From NCBI RefSeq assembly GCF_013314535.1, contig NZ_JABUAE010000036.1, positions 1 through 39,604 on the forward strand: a stretch of 39,604 bases of DNA. Direction: 5' to 3'. The DNA comes from Bacillus sp. Xin1. GTDB lineage: Bacteria; Bacillota; Bacilli; Bacillales; Bacillaceae_G. The notes beneath the pieces were generated by a model. That model did no database searches. It was not told the origin of the DNA and saw only the letters and a list, made by a program, of their open reading frames with translations. Below are positions 32,682 through 39,604 of this stretch, piece by piece. The position numbers were made by a program, and so were the translations under genes. Positions within the stretch are counted from its first letter, which is position 1, and each line of letters begins with the position of its first letter.

Positions 32682-33404
32682 TTAATGCTCCATCATCTCA
32701 TGGGCAATATCATGTCCATCCATTTTTGATAGGTAGTAGGTAGGCCAGTGTATGACTTCATCCAATAAAGCTTTACGGTCATCACCCCAATACAGGTGGT
32801 AATGACTAGCTTTATTTGGATAGATACTATGATCACTAAATTGAATATACTGAGGAACTCCTTCAGCTTTTTCTGCTAGTTTAAATATGTATCTTACACC
32901 TCTATTTCCCGCATCATATGTCAGAATTTCGTACCCATCATAGATATACTTACCAGAATATTCTTCTCCATTTTTGAAAAACGTTACAATATTCCCTTGA
33001 ATCACAATACGGTTAACATTTGTTTGATACCCTTCATTATAATACTCCTTATATTCTTTAGCTGTCATTTTACCTGTATGTTTCGCTTTATACGCAAATA
33101 CCTCATCAAGCGTTCCATCTTGCAAATATGGATATACAGATTGCCAGTCTCCTTCCCAATCGGAGAGTGACCGTTCTTTCACTTGGCTGTCTTCAAAATA
33201 TCCTTCATAAATTTTTTTTGTTTCTTCGTCATGTGCATGACTATGATCGTGCTCATGGCTGTGATCGTGTTTGCTTTCATGTGTGTGACTTTCAGATGCT
33301 TTATTAGACTCGCCTTCGGATGAACTTGAAGTCTGACAGCCTACTAATACTAGTAGTGAACCAATAGTTAATATGCCTATCCTCTTTACAAATGAAATCT
33401 TCAT
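32682..33404 (-). CDS. zinT: ZinT-type zinc-binding lipoprotein
   Basis: 240 aa. The lipobox LVLVGC anchors it outside the membrane. A His/Asp-rich metal tail HTHESKHDHSHEHDHSHAHD follows (about 42-61). The ZinT/YodA domain runs from about 66 (KKIYEGYFEDSQVKERSLSDWEGDW) to the end, with HYHLYWGDDR as the metal-site strand. It scavenges zinc and hands it to a ZnuABC-type importer under zinc starvation. I start it at the ATG 8 nt after AAGGAG (MKISF), not the in-frame start three codons earlier. A Zur box sits just upstream (33424-33444). Confidence 0.94.
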   Translation of the reverse strand: MKISFVKRIGILTIGSLLVLVGCQTSSSSEGESNKASESHTHESKHDHSHEHDHSHAHDEETKKIYEGYFEDSQVKERSLSDWEGDWQSVYPYLQDGTLDEVFAYKAKHTGKMTAKEYKEYYNEGYQTNVNRIVIQGNIVTFFKNGEEYSGKYIYDGYEILTYDAGNRGVRYIFKLAEKAEGVPQYIQFSDHSIYPNKASHYHLYWGDDRKALLDEVIHWPTYYLSKMDGHDIAHEMMEH

Positions 33405-33423
33405 TAATAACACTCCTTAATTT

Positions 33424-33444
33424 AAATCGTAATAATTACGTTTT
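33424..33444 (-). promoter_or_regulatory. Zur box controlling zinT
   Basis: AAATCGTAATAATTACGTTTT matches the Bacillus Zur palindrome TCGTAATNATTACGA at all but the last base or two. It lies 19 bp before the zinT ATG, overlapping the promoter-leader, so zinc-loaded Zur should repress it. Confidence 0.85.
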
Positions 33445-33542
33445 AAATTATACATATATCTTGTGTAAACATCAAAGGAAAAATACCCCAATATCACTGA
33501 ATGGATGATCCTATCCATAAATCTTCGTAGACTATTACAAGT

Positions 33543-33615
33543 GGTTCTGGGACAAAAACTTCACCAAAAGCCAGTAAAATAATTAACCGATTACTTAACG
33601 TACAGGGAATCGGTT
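33543..33615. other. IS240-end-like sequence and hairpin
   Basis: GGTTCTGGGACAAAAACT (33543) resembles the IS240 tip GGTTCTGGTGCAAAAA with a few changes. A stem AACCGATT / AATCGGTT (33585-33615) follows. It may be a decayed terminal repeat. The rest of 33445-33699 shows nothing else. Confidence 0.35.
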
Positions 33616-33699
33616 ATTTTGTATCTAAAATGTGTCTAAACGTACAATTTTTTTGATATGGTTACTCCATAAAGAGTAATACCTTATGATAAAGTAAGT

Positions 33700-33752
33700 A
33701 TTCTAAAAGCCCATGACTATATTAATGTAATAGAGTCATGGGCTTTTAGAAT
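33700..33752. terminator. Strong hairpin terminator
   Basis: ATTCTAAAAGCCCATGACT pairs perfectly with AGTCATGGGCTTTTAGAAT (19 bp). It lies about 80 bp past the stop of the minus-strand deacetylase, so it likely ends that transcript. Confidence 0.75.
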
Positions 33753-33833
33753 TTGTTAGAATACTATATTGATGAATTTTTATAACTTTTAGCTTTATGG
33801 TGTTTTAAAATATAGCATAATTTTCTTTAAAAG

Positions 33834-34655
33834 TTAAATGCTTGGGTCCTGCCAGAAATTTAAAGAGAAGTGATCATTTTCTTGATAAGCTTCAAATTCA
33901 TATCCTTTTTCTTTTAATCCTTTTATAATGGCTGGTACGGCTGCAACAGCTTGAGGATGAATATCATGCATTAATATGACTTCTTTAGACCTAGTCGCAC
34001 CAATAATTACATTTTGAGCAATATTCATGGAAGCCGACTCTACAGGTACATTATTATATGTCCAATCTAGGGAGTCAATTGTCCAATCCCATACTTTAAA
34101 TCCCCCCTCTGCTACCTTATTACGAAGTGCTTTATTTAATCCAGGCATAGAACCGTAAGGAGGTCGGGTTAATTGTGGTTTTTCTCTAATAATATCTGCT
34201 ATTAAATTTTGATTTGTTTTCATTTCATTAACATAGTCACCATTTGTATATAATTTTTTGAAATCATGAGTCATGCTATGCATCCCCACATAATGACCTT
34301 CTATTTTTTCTCGTTTTACTAAATCAGGATATGCCTTTACATTCTTACCAGTTAAGAAAAAAGTTGCTTTAACATCCATTTGTTTTAGTATATCTAAAAG
34401 CTCAGCTGTATACTTTCCTGGTCCATCATCAAATGTAAGATATGCAACTTTCCGTATTTGACCGTTAAATTGATTAGGTACTGGTTTGTTTATCTCAAAT
34501 TTGGGCTGTTCACTTACAAGCTGAATTGGGTTCTCTTGGTTTGTTACCCCTCTTGCGGGTGATGCAATTAATTGAATCACAAAATAAATAATGACTACTA
34601 GGGCTACTGTTAGAATTGATATTACGAATTTTTTGGCCTGAAATATTTTTTTCAC
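33834..34655 (-). CDS. Membrane-anchored polysaccharide deacetylase (CE4/NodB)
   Basis: 273 aa. One N-terminal transmembrane anchor (about 10-31), then a short linker and the NodB domain (about 69-260). Motifs: TFDDGP (D76, D77), HSMTH (H126, H130, metal ligands), RPPYGS, WDWTIDSLDW and ILMHDIH with the catalytic His. It removes acetyl groups from cell-wall GlcNAc/MurNAc or chitin outside the cell, as in several B. cereus PDA enzymes that affect lysozyme resistance. It starts at a GTG with AGGAAGGAA 9 nt upstream. Intact and probably monocistronic. Confidence 0.92.
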   Translation of the reverse strand: MKKIFQAKKFVISILTVALVVIIYFVIQLIASPARGVTNQENPIQLVSEQPKFEINKPVPNQFNGQIRKVAYLTFDDGPGKYTAELLDILKQMDVKATFFLTGKNVKAYPDLVKREKIEGHYVGMHSMTHDFKKLYTNGDYVNEMKTNQNLIADIIREKPQLTRPPYGSMPGLNKALRNKVAEGGFKVWDWTIDSLDWTYNNVPVESASMNIAQNVIIGATRSKEVILMHDIHPQAVAAVPAIIKGLKEKGYEFEAYQENDHFSLNFWQDPSI

Positions 34656-34831
34656 TCTCTATATTCCTTCCTCTATCTATTAGCAATAATTTTTGTAAAT
34701 ACAATTATACCAAATTACATATGGCACATAATAAATGGTCTGATTTACCATTTTTTTGAATTGTTTCACTAATTAGTACTAAATGTATTTTTCTTCTGCA
34801 CTAAGTTTGTAATGGTGTACCTTTTAGAACA

Positions 34832-34858
34832 AAAAAGAATCCATTTTGGATTCTTTTT
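34832..34858. terminator. Bidirectional intrinsic terminator
   Basis: AAAAAGAATCC / GGATTCTTTTT with a 5-nt loop. It lies between the deacetylase promoter region and the coding scar at 34963. The rest of 34656-34962 shows nothing else. Confidence 0.85.
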
Positions 34859-34962
34859 CTTTAATCTTTAAAATGAAGAGAGTTCAGATAGTAAGTAACT
34901 AAAAATATTCGCTATTCTAATAGTCATGAATCTATTAGGAAGTATCTTTCCTCAACAATACA

Positions 34963-35048
34963 TTAATTCATCAACTTATCTAACATCTTTCCACTTCCAT
35001 AAGCGAAAAGTACTTTTGCAAAGATAATCAATACATATACAATCGAAC
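34963..35048 (-). pseudogene. C-terminal scar of a membrane protein
   Basis: The minus strand reads SIVYVLIIFAKVLFAYGSGK MLDKLMN and stops, a last transmembrane helix and short tail. The 5' part is cut by IS240 copy C at 35049. The family is not recognised. Confidence 0.4.
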
Positions 35049-35900
35049 GGTTTTGGTGCAAAAAAGAATAAAATGCATATATTCCTAACGGAATCGTATC
35101 TTATACTGCAAGTTCAAACAATTGATGAATGAATTCTTTCTGCTTTTGGACAGACTGGTCCCGTAAATCAATCTGCTCTTTTTTAATCATATGCATGGCT
35201 TCTACTCCAAAAAGAATGGTTATAGCTGTGTCAAAAGATTTGAACCCTAGCATAAAACGGATTCGCTTTTTTATAAAGCGATGATCTTGCTCTACTATGT
35301 TATTTAAATACTTTTGTTGTCTAAGTTGCATACTGTCAGGTATGCTTTTCTCTTTTTTCAACTGTTCAATTGCTATAGGATAAGCTGGATTCTTATCGAC
35401 TGTTATGACACGAGGCTGCGAAACATGAAAAGACCGCAAAGCTTTCTTGAAAAAGTGCTTTGCAGCCTTCTGATCTCTTGTTTTACTGAGGCAAAAATCG
35501 ATTGTGTTTCCTTTCGAATCAACAGCACGGTACAGATACATCCAATGCCATTTAACCTTGATATATGTTTCATCGACTCTCCAAGAGTCATTGGTTTGCT
35601 TGAGGTGACGATGAATTCGTTTGTCCAATTCAGAACCATACTGATGAACCCAACGCATAATCGTTGTATGGGAAATGGATAAGCCCCGTTCCTCCATCAT
35701 TTGCACCAAATCACGAAAGCTGAGATTATACCGTAGGTACCATCTCACTATAAGAAGGATAATCTTAGGCTGGTAATGCCTCCATTTGAATACATTTTCC
35801 TTTTCCATACTGATCACACACCTTTTGTAGAGTAATCGTATCAGTATGTCCAATATTTATAGATTCATTGCAATTGTCCTGAAGTTTTTGCACCAGAACC
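35049..35900 (-). mobile_element. IS240-type IS6-family element (copy C), intact
   Basis: 852 bp. Ends are GGTTTTGGTGCAAAAAAG and TTTTTGCACCAGAACC; the left tip has one change. It is inserted in IS copy 7, whose N-terminal fragment continues at 35901. Flanks (aatcgaac / gataagat) are not duplicated, so an adjacent deletion probably followed insertion. Confidence 0.92.
35101..35808 (-). CDS. IS240 transposase, intact
   Basis: 235 aa, start MEKENVFKWRHYQPKII with AAAGGTG about 11 nt upstream. The triad is in WRVDETYIKV, ITVDKNPAYPI and NIVEQDHRFIKKR. It is the best-preserved IS240 transposase here and is closest to copy B. Probably active. Confidence 0.93.
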   Translation of the reverse strand: MEKENVFKWRHYQPKIILLIVRWYLRYNLSFRDLVQMMEERGLSISHTTIMRWVHQYGSELDKRIHRHLKQTNDSWRVDETYIKVKWHWMYLYRAVDSKGNTIDFCLSKTRDQKAAKHFFKKALRSFHVSQPRVITVDKNPAYPIAIEQLKKEKSIPDSMQLRQQKYLNNIVEQDHRFIKKRIRFMLGFKSFDTAITILFGVEAMHMIKKEQIDLRDQSVQKQKEFIHQLFELAV

Positions 35901-36115
35901 GATAAGATTTCCATATTCATGAACCCAGCGCATGATAGTTGTTGGATGAATAGAAATACCACGTTCTTTGAGAATGTCAGACACGTCACGATAACTAAAA
36001 AAAACGACAATAATAGCCTTTTTGAACTGTTTCCCTTTAAAGTATCCCATCTGTGATTCTCCTCGTTTTCTTTTTCGAAAGTGTAGCTTAGTTTAGAAAA
36101 CCTTGCAACAGAACC
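35901..36115 (-). mobile_element. IS431-like IS6 element (copy 7), 5' fragment
   Basis: Right terminal repeat CCTTGCAACAGAACC (36101-36115). The transposase start MGYFKGKQFKKAIIVVFFSY has a small in-frame deletion where others read DIILVAVGYYCRFSLSY. It is cut after VHEYGNLI by IS240 copy C. Confidence 0.88.
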
Positions 36116-36153
36116 ACTATCGATATGATGATTAATAGAATTTTCTGTGTTTA

Positions 36154-37569
36154 TTATCTTGCGATTTTATCATGTGCTTTTGAAATTTTTTCCTCATTTA
36201 AATTACTGTGTTTTATCGAATAAATGAAATATATTACTGCCCCAATAGTAATCCAAATACTAAAGTACAACCATGTTCTTAACGGTAAATTTAGCATTAA
36301 GAACACACAACATATAATTGAAATGCTTGGTAATACAGGTACAAACGGTACCATAAATCCACGTTTTAAACTTGGGTGTGATTTACGGAGGATAATAACT
36401 GATACACAAACTAGCGCAAACGTCACCAAACTACCAATATTAACCAAATTAACCAGCTCTTTCAAATCAATAAATCCAGCTATCACAGAGCTTCCTATTC
36501 CCGCCAATCCAATTGTAAAGGTAGGTGCTCCAGTCTTCTTATTAACCTTCGCAAGTGATTTTGGTAACAGTCCATCACGACTCATTGCAAAGAATACTCG
36601 TGTTGCTGCATACATATTCGAGAAAATAACAGCCATAAGGCCAATTACAGCACCTGCAGCAATTACACCAGCAACTTTTCCTTGTCCTACCACTTCCATT
36701 ACATAAGCCATTGCCTCAGGTACATTTAATTCTTTATAGGAAACCATCCCTGTCATAACAAGACATACTATAACGTAAATAAGTGTACATATGATTAACG
36801 ATACAATAATACCGATGGGAAGATTACGGTGCGGATCTTTTACTTCTTCTGCTGAAGTTGCTAATATATCAAAGCCCGTAAAAGCGAATAATATGGCTGC
36901 TCCACCAGCAAAAACTCCACTTAAACCGTATGGTGCAAACGGTACCCAGTTCTCTGGCTTTACATAGAATATACCAACCAAAATAAATAATACAACCATT
37001 CCAATTTTAATCAATACCATTGTATTATTGATACGTTTACTTTCCTCCGTACCACGCGATAACATCCATGTTAATATCAATGTAATGATTACCGCTGGTA
37101 GATTCACAATACCACCTTGCGATGGAATCGTTAATAGGGCTTTGGGTATCTCTAATCCAAAGCCACTTATTAAATTGTGGAAATATCCTGTCCATCCACC
37201 AGCGACTGCCGCTGTTGCCACAATATATATTGAGAGTAACGTCCAACCTACTAAATGAGCCACAAACTCACCAATTGTTGCATAGGAGTACGTATATACA
37301 CTACCTGACGTTGGGAGTGTAGAGGCAATTTCTGCGTAACATAATCCTATAAATGTACAAACAATCGCTGCAAGTGCAAATGAAAAAATAACTGCTGGAC
37401 CAGCATCTTTTGCTGCTACTAATCCAGTTAACACAAGAACTCCTGTTCCAATTATCGAGCCTATTCCTAACATAATTAAATCAAATGCTCCTAATGTTTT
37501 TGTTAAGGTCTTACTTTGATTATGCTCTAACAATTGTGTAACAGATTTCTTTTTTAATAACTTACTCAT
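36154..37569 (-). CDS. Amino acid permease (APC superfamily, CAT-like)
   Basis: 471 aa with about 12 transmembrane helices. TM1 carries the APC signature GIGSIIGTGVLVLTG (about 35-49). TM6 carries ILFAFTGFDILATSAEEVKDP, the hallmark GFD...EE(V)xNP motif. The C-terminal LNEEKISKAHDKIAR is cytoplasmic. The pattern is that of YfnA-like cationic or branched-chain amino acid permeases of Bacillus. AAAGGGG precedes the ATG. It is in the same direction as brnQ but 337 bp apart, so separate transcription is likely. Substrate not certain. Confidence 0.9.
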   Translation of the reverse strand: MSKLLKKKSVTQLLEHNQSKTLTKTLGAFDLIMLGIGSIIGTGVLVLTGLVAAKDAGPAVIFSFALAAIVCTFIGLCYAEIASTLPTSGSVYTYSYATIGEFVAHLVGWTLLSIYIVATAAVAGGWTGYFHNLISGFGLEIPKALLTIPSQGGIVNLPAVIITLILTWMLSRGTEESKRINNTMVLIKIGMVVLFILVGIFYVKPENWVPFAPYGLSGVFAGGAAILFAFTGFDILATSAEEVKDPHRNLPIGIIVSLIICTLIYVIVCLVMTGMVSYKELNVPEAMAYVMEVVGQGKVAGVIAAGAVIGLMAVIFSNMYAATRVFFAMSRDGLLPKSLAKVNKKTGAPTFTIGLAGIGSSVIAGFIDLKELVNLVNIGSLVTFALVCVSVIILRKSHPSLKRGFMVPFVPVLPSISIICCVFLMLNLPLRTWLYFSIWITIGAVIYFIYSIKHSNLNEEKISKAHDKIAR

Positions 37570-37906
37570 ATTCTCTGTATCCCCTTTAAAAAATAAGGTA
37601 TGTTTTTCTAATTCTTGTGATATATATAAATTTACTTAGATATTAGCTATCCCAAAACTTTACATTATATAGATTTAAAATATTCAGAAAAAATATCGAT
37701 GCTTTTTTGAGAATCTTTATAGGAATAGATTCTATTTTTTCTCCTTCATCCAATGTTCAACAAAAATCAGCTGCAATTTATTTATAAATAGATTGTAGAT
37801 ATTTTGAGTGACTCCCAAAACAAAGAATAACAGATTTTTTCATTCTAAAGAGATGCTTAGTTTTATTAGCCTGATAGGAATTTAGTGATATCTCATACAT
37901 AATAAA
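37570..37906. other. Gap between the two transporter genes
   Basis: AGAATC / GATTCT followed by ATTTTTT (37710-37740) is terminator-like for the plus strand only. There is no T-box or recognisable riboswitch, and I see no gene. Confidence 0.4.
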
Positions 37907-39259
37907 TTATTTATTTAATCGAATTTCACCAGAACTAAGGGTATTTTTCTTCCGTAATACGCTAAAAATATAACCACATACACCGCCAATAATAGCTGGA
38001 AGTACCCAACCTAAACCTACACTATAGAAAGGAAGAGAATGGGCGAAAAAATTATGAATTATTTCGATTTTTATTCCAGCAGCATTTAAGCCATCAAATG
38101 AACTAATAATAAACGTTAATATCAAACTGCCTTGATATACTTCAGATTTACCGTTAAACACAGAGTGTAAGAATGTTAAGAATATTAAGGTGATAGCAAT
38201 TGGATACATAGTCATTAATACAGGGATTGAAATCGTAATTAATTGTGTTAATCCTATATTTGCAACTAGTGTACTAAAAACAGATAAAATAATAGCAAAT
38301 TTTTTGTAAGAGATCTTTGGAAATAATTCATGGAAAAAAGAAGAACAAGCAGTGATAAGTCCTACGCTTGTGGTCAAACAAGCTACTGTAATCATTAAAC
38401 CTAATAAAATTGCACCATAAGAACCAAAATAATAGTCCGAAACTTTTGCTAAAACTTCAGCACCATTATCTAAACGACCTAGTTTTTCAACACTAGAAGC
38501 CCCCATATAGGAAAGGGCAGTATAGATAAGAGCTAAGAGTGTAGCAGCAATAGCCGTTGCTTTTGCACAAACAATCATAAGCTGTTTTTTAGTGGTAGCC
38601 CCTTTTTCTCTAATTGCATTCACAATAATAATCCCGAAAACAAAAGCTCCAAGAGCATCCAGTGTTAAATAACCTTCTTGAAAACCTTTAAAAAATGCAT
38701 GTGATGTATACCCTTCAAAAGGTGCTTGAATTCTTCCAATCGGATGAACAAGAGCTACAACTACGAGCAATCCGATAAATATCAATTTAATAGGAGTCAA
38801 AAATTTTCCAACTACATCAATAATTTTTGTAGGATTAAGTGATAACAAGCATGCAACTGTGAAAAATAAGATTGTAAATATGATTAATGTAACAGGACCT
38901 GCATCATTTGATAAAAAAGGTTTAATTCCAATTTCAAATGATACATTACCAGATCTAGGGATAGCGTAAAAAGGACCAATTGCTAGATAGAGAACAGTTG
39001 TAAATACAATACCAAACAACGGATGTACACGACTAGCTAAAGATTGTAAATCCTTTTTGCCAGAAAAAACAAATGCTGTTATTGCTAGCAATGGTAGACC
39101 AACTCCGGTAACTAAGAAACCTGCATTGGCTATCCATACATTCTTTCCAGCCATTTGACCAAGCATAGGTGGAAAAATTAAATTTCCTGCTCCAAAAAAC
39201 AATGCAAATAGCATTAATCCTATAATTATGATAAAGGAAGAAGGAACTTTTTTTGACAT
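37907..39259 (-). CDS. brnQ: Branched-chain amino acid carrier BrnQ
   Basis: 450 aa with about 12 transmembrane helices. The N-terminal family signature is LMLFALFFGAGNLIFPPMLG (about 15-34), then AIPRSGNVSFEIGI (about 99-112) and LGLMITVACLTTSVGLITAC. It takes up leucine, isoleucine and valine with sodium or protons. GGAGGAT is 7 nt before the ATG. The gene is intact, with a bcr1-like repeat about 170 bp upstream of it. Confidence 0.95.
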   Translation of the reverse strand: MSKKVPSSFIIIIGLMLFALFFGAGNLIFPPMLGQMAGKNVWIANAGFLVTGVGLPLLAITAFVFSGKKDLQSLASRVHPLFGIVFTTVLYLAIGPFYAIPRSGNVSFEIGIKPFLSNDAGPVTLIIFTILFFTVACLLSLNPTKIIDVVGKFLTPIKLIFIGLLVVVALVHPIGRIQAPFEGYTSHAFFKGFQEGYLTLDALGAFVFGIIIVNAIREKGATTKKQLMIVCAKATAIAATLLALIYTALSYMGASSVEKLGRLDNGAEVLAKVSDYYFGSYGAILLGLMITVACLTTSVGLITACSSFFHELFPKISYKKFAIILSVFSTLVANIGLTQLITISIPVLMTMYPIAITLIFLTFLHSVFNGKSEVYQGSLILTFIISSFDGLNAAGIKIEIIHNFFAHSLPFYSVGLGWVLPAIIGGVCGYIFSVLRKKNTLSSGEIRLNK

Positions 39260-39432
39260 AATAAATCCTCCGATTACAAATTTTTATACACTCTTTATTT
39301 ATACAAATTATATACTAATTTAGGTTATTCCAGCTTAGAGTACAGTGGCGGAAGGCTATGTTATGGTCCTCCTCCCCTATAAGAGAATAGCAATAGGCTT
39401 TTAACTTTAAAAATAGCTTGAATTAATGAATG

Positions 39433-39576
39433 TGACGTTACCCCATGCCCATCAAGCTAAGAAAACAAGTCACCCCCAAAACGATAAAAAGTAAACTTTA
39501 TTACTATAAAGTCACAAAATTTTCGTTTTGGGGAACATCATAAAACCTTAGCTTGATGGCAATGTGATGTTACCCC
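39433..39576. repeat. Complete bcr1-like palindromic repeat
   Basis: Outer arms ATGCCCATCAAGCTAAG / CTTAGCTTGATGGCAAT and inner arms CCCCAAAACGA / TCGTTTTGGGG make a long foldable element. Near-perfect 12-bp direct repeats TGACGTTACCCC (39433) and TGATGTTACCCC (39565) border it. It matches my memory of the ~155-bp bcr1 repeat special to the B. cereus group. The outer arms also resemble the IS231 end CATGCCCATCAACTTAAG. Partial relatives lie at 12835, 14157, 23944 and 25824. Confidence 0.65.
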
Positions 39577-39604
39577 TAAATGTAGCTTCTTATTTATTAG
39601 TTAA

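Noticed and set aside
35314-35682. Plus-strand ORF of 122 codons within IS240 copy C
   Set aside because: It lies antisense to an intact transposase and has no ribosome binding site; it is a shadow frame.
36224-36706. Plus-strand ORF of 160 codons
   Set aside because: It is antisense to the amino acid permease with a mirror-type composition; no independent coding evidence.
37570-37906. T-box or amino-acid riboswitch for the transporters
   Set aside because: No T-box core sequence (GGTGGNACCGCG) and no known riboswitch core were found upstream of the permease or brnQ.

Overview
This window looks like DNA from the Bacillus cereus group, most like B. thuringiensis. It is AT-rich with strong GGAGG ribosome binding sites. 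It carries IS240-type and IS431-like IS6-family insertion sequences, an IS231 scar, bcr1-like repeats, and group-typical chromosomal genes (aspartase-asparaginase with an AnsR-like regulator, BrnQ, ZinT, alpha-carbonic anhydrase, polysaccharide deacetylase). Insertion-sequence growth and gene decay dominate. I count ten IS6-family copies or large fragments, at least ten broken or truncated genes, and several orphan transposon ends. No tRNA, rRNA or CRISPR array was seen. All gene names come from reading motifs by eye; no database search was possible.

Layout. 1-3259: a class II transposon terminal repeat, then a LysR regulator divergent from a cupin / DapA-like lyase / CynX-like transporter operon whose last gene is cut by an IS. 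3260-9638: IS copies around an unknown gene, an HU scar, a dead glycosyltransferase, an alpha/beta hydrolase, a TnpB scar and a 54-bp mini-IS240. 9745-13954: a cluster of tiny membrane or basic ORFs, an AraC/GyrI-like regulator, an IS231 remnant beside Tn3-type ends, an orphan TnpB-type right end with a reRNA-like region, a secreted crystallin-fold protein and a truncated zinc-ribbon protein. 14037-15710: two clusters of a CGGCCAACTTATGCTTCC repeat flanking one secreted carbohydrate-binding-like protein. 15811-18662: an alpha/beta hydrolase with a TetR-type operator, a broken IS240, and a carbonic anhydrase lipoprotein. 18873-27343: two near-identical IS431-like copies in opposite orientation bracket about 7 kb with a dead membrane protein, a dead phospho-beta-glucosidase, a macrolide phosphotransferase with a long leader, an FAD monooxygenase and a small helical protein. 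27344-39604: broken YbaK, aspartase, asparaginase, AnsR-like regulator, dienelactone hydrolase, ZinT with a Zur box, polysaccharide deacetylase, more IS, two amino acid transporters and a complete bcr1-like element.

The most interesting locus is 22413-23842. A consensus SigA promoter drives a long leader that encodes a 14-codon peptide (MHAGRLRQQTLNTK) closely resembling the ErmD macrolide-arrest leader peptide. The leader is predicted to fold into a nested multibranch RNA, then has two intrinsic terminators, then the scar of a deleted ABC-F ribosome-protection gene, then an intact macrolide 2'-phosphotransferase gene. This reads as drug-induced ribosome-stalling attenuation of an antibiotic-resistance operon whose first gene has been lost. 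Second in interest are the repeat clusters that make the carbohydrate-binding gene look like a recombinase-type cassette, and a set of IS231-like ends that abut or lie near class II transposon ends.
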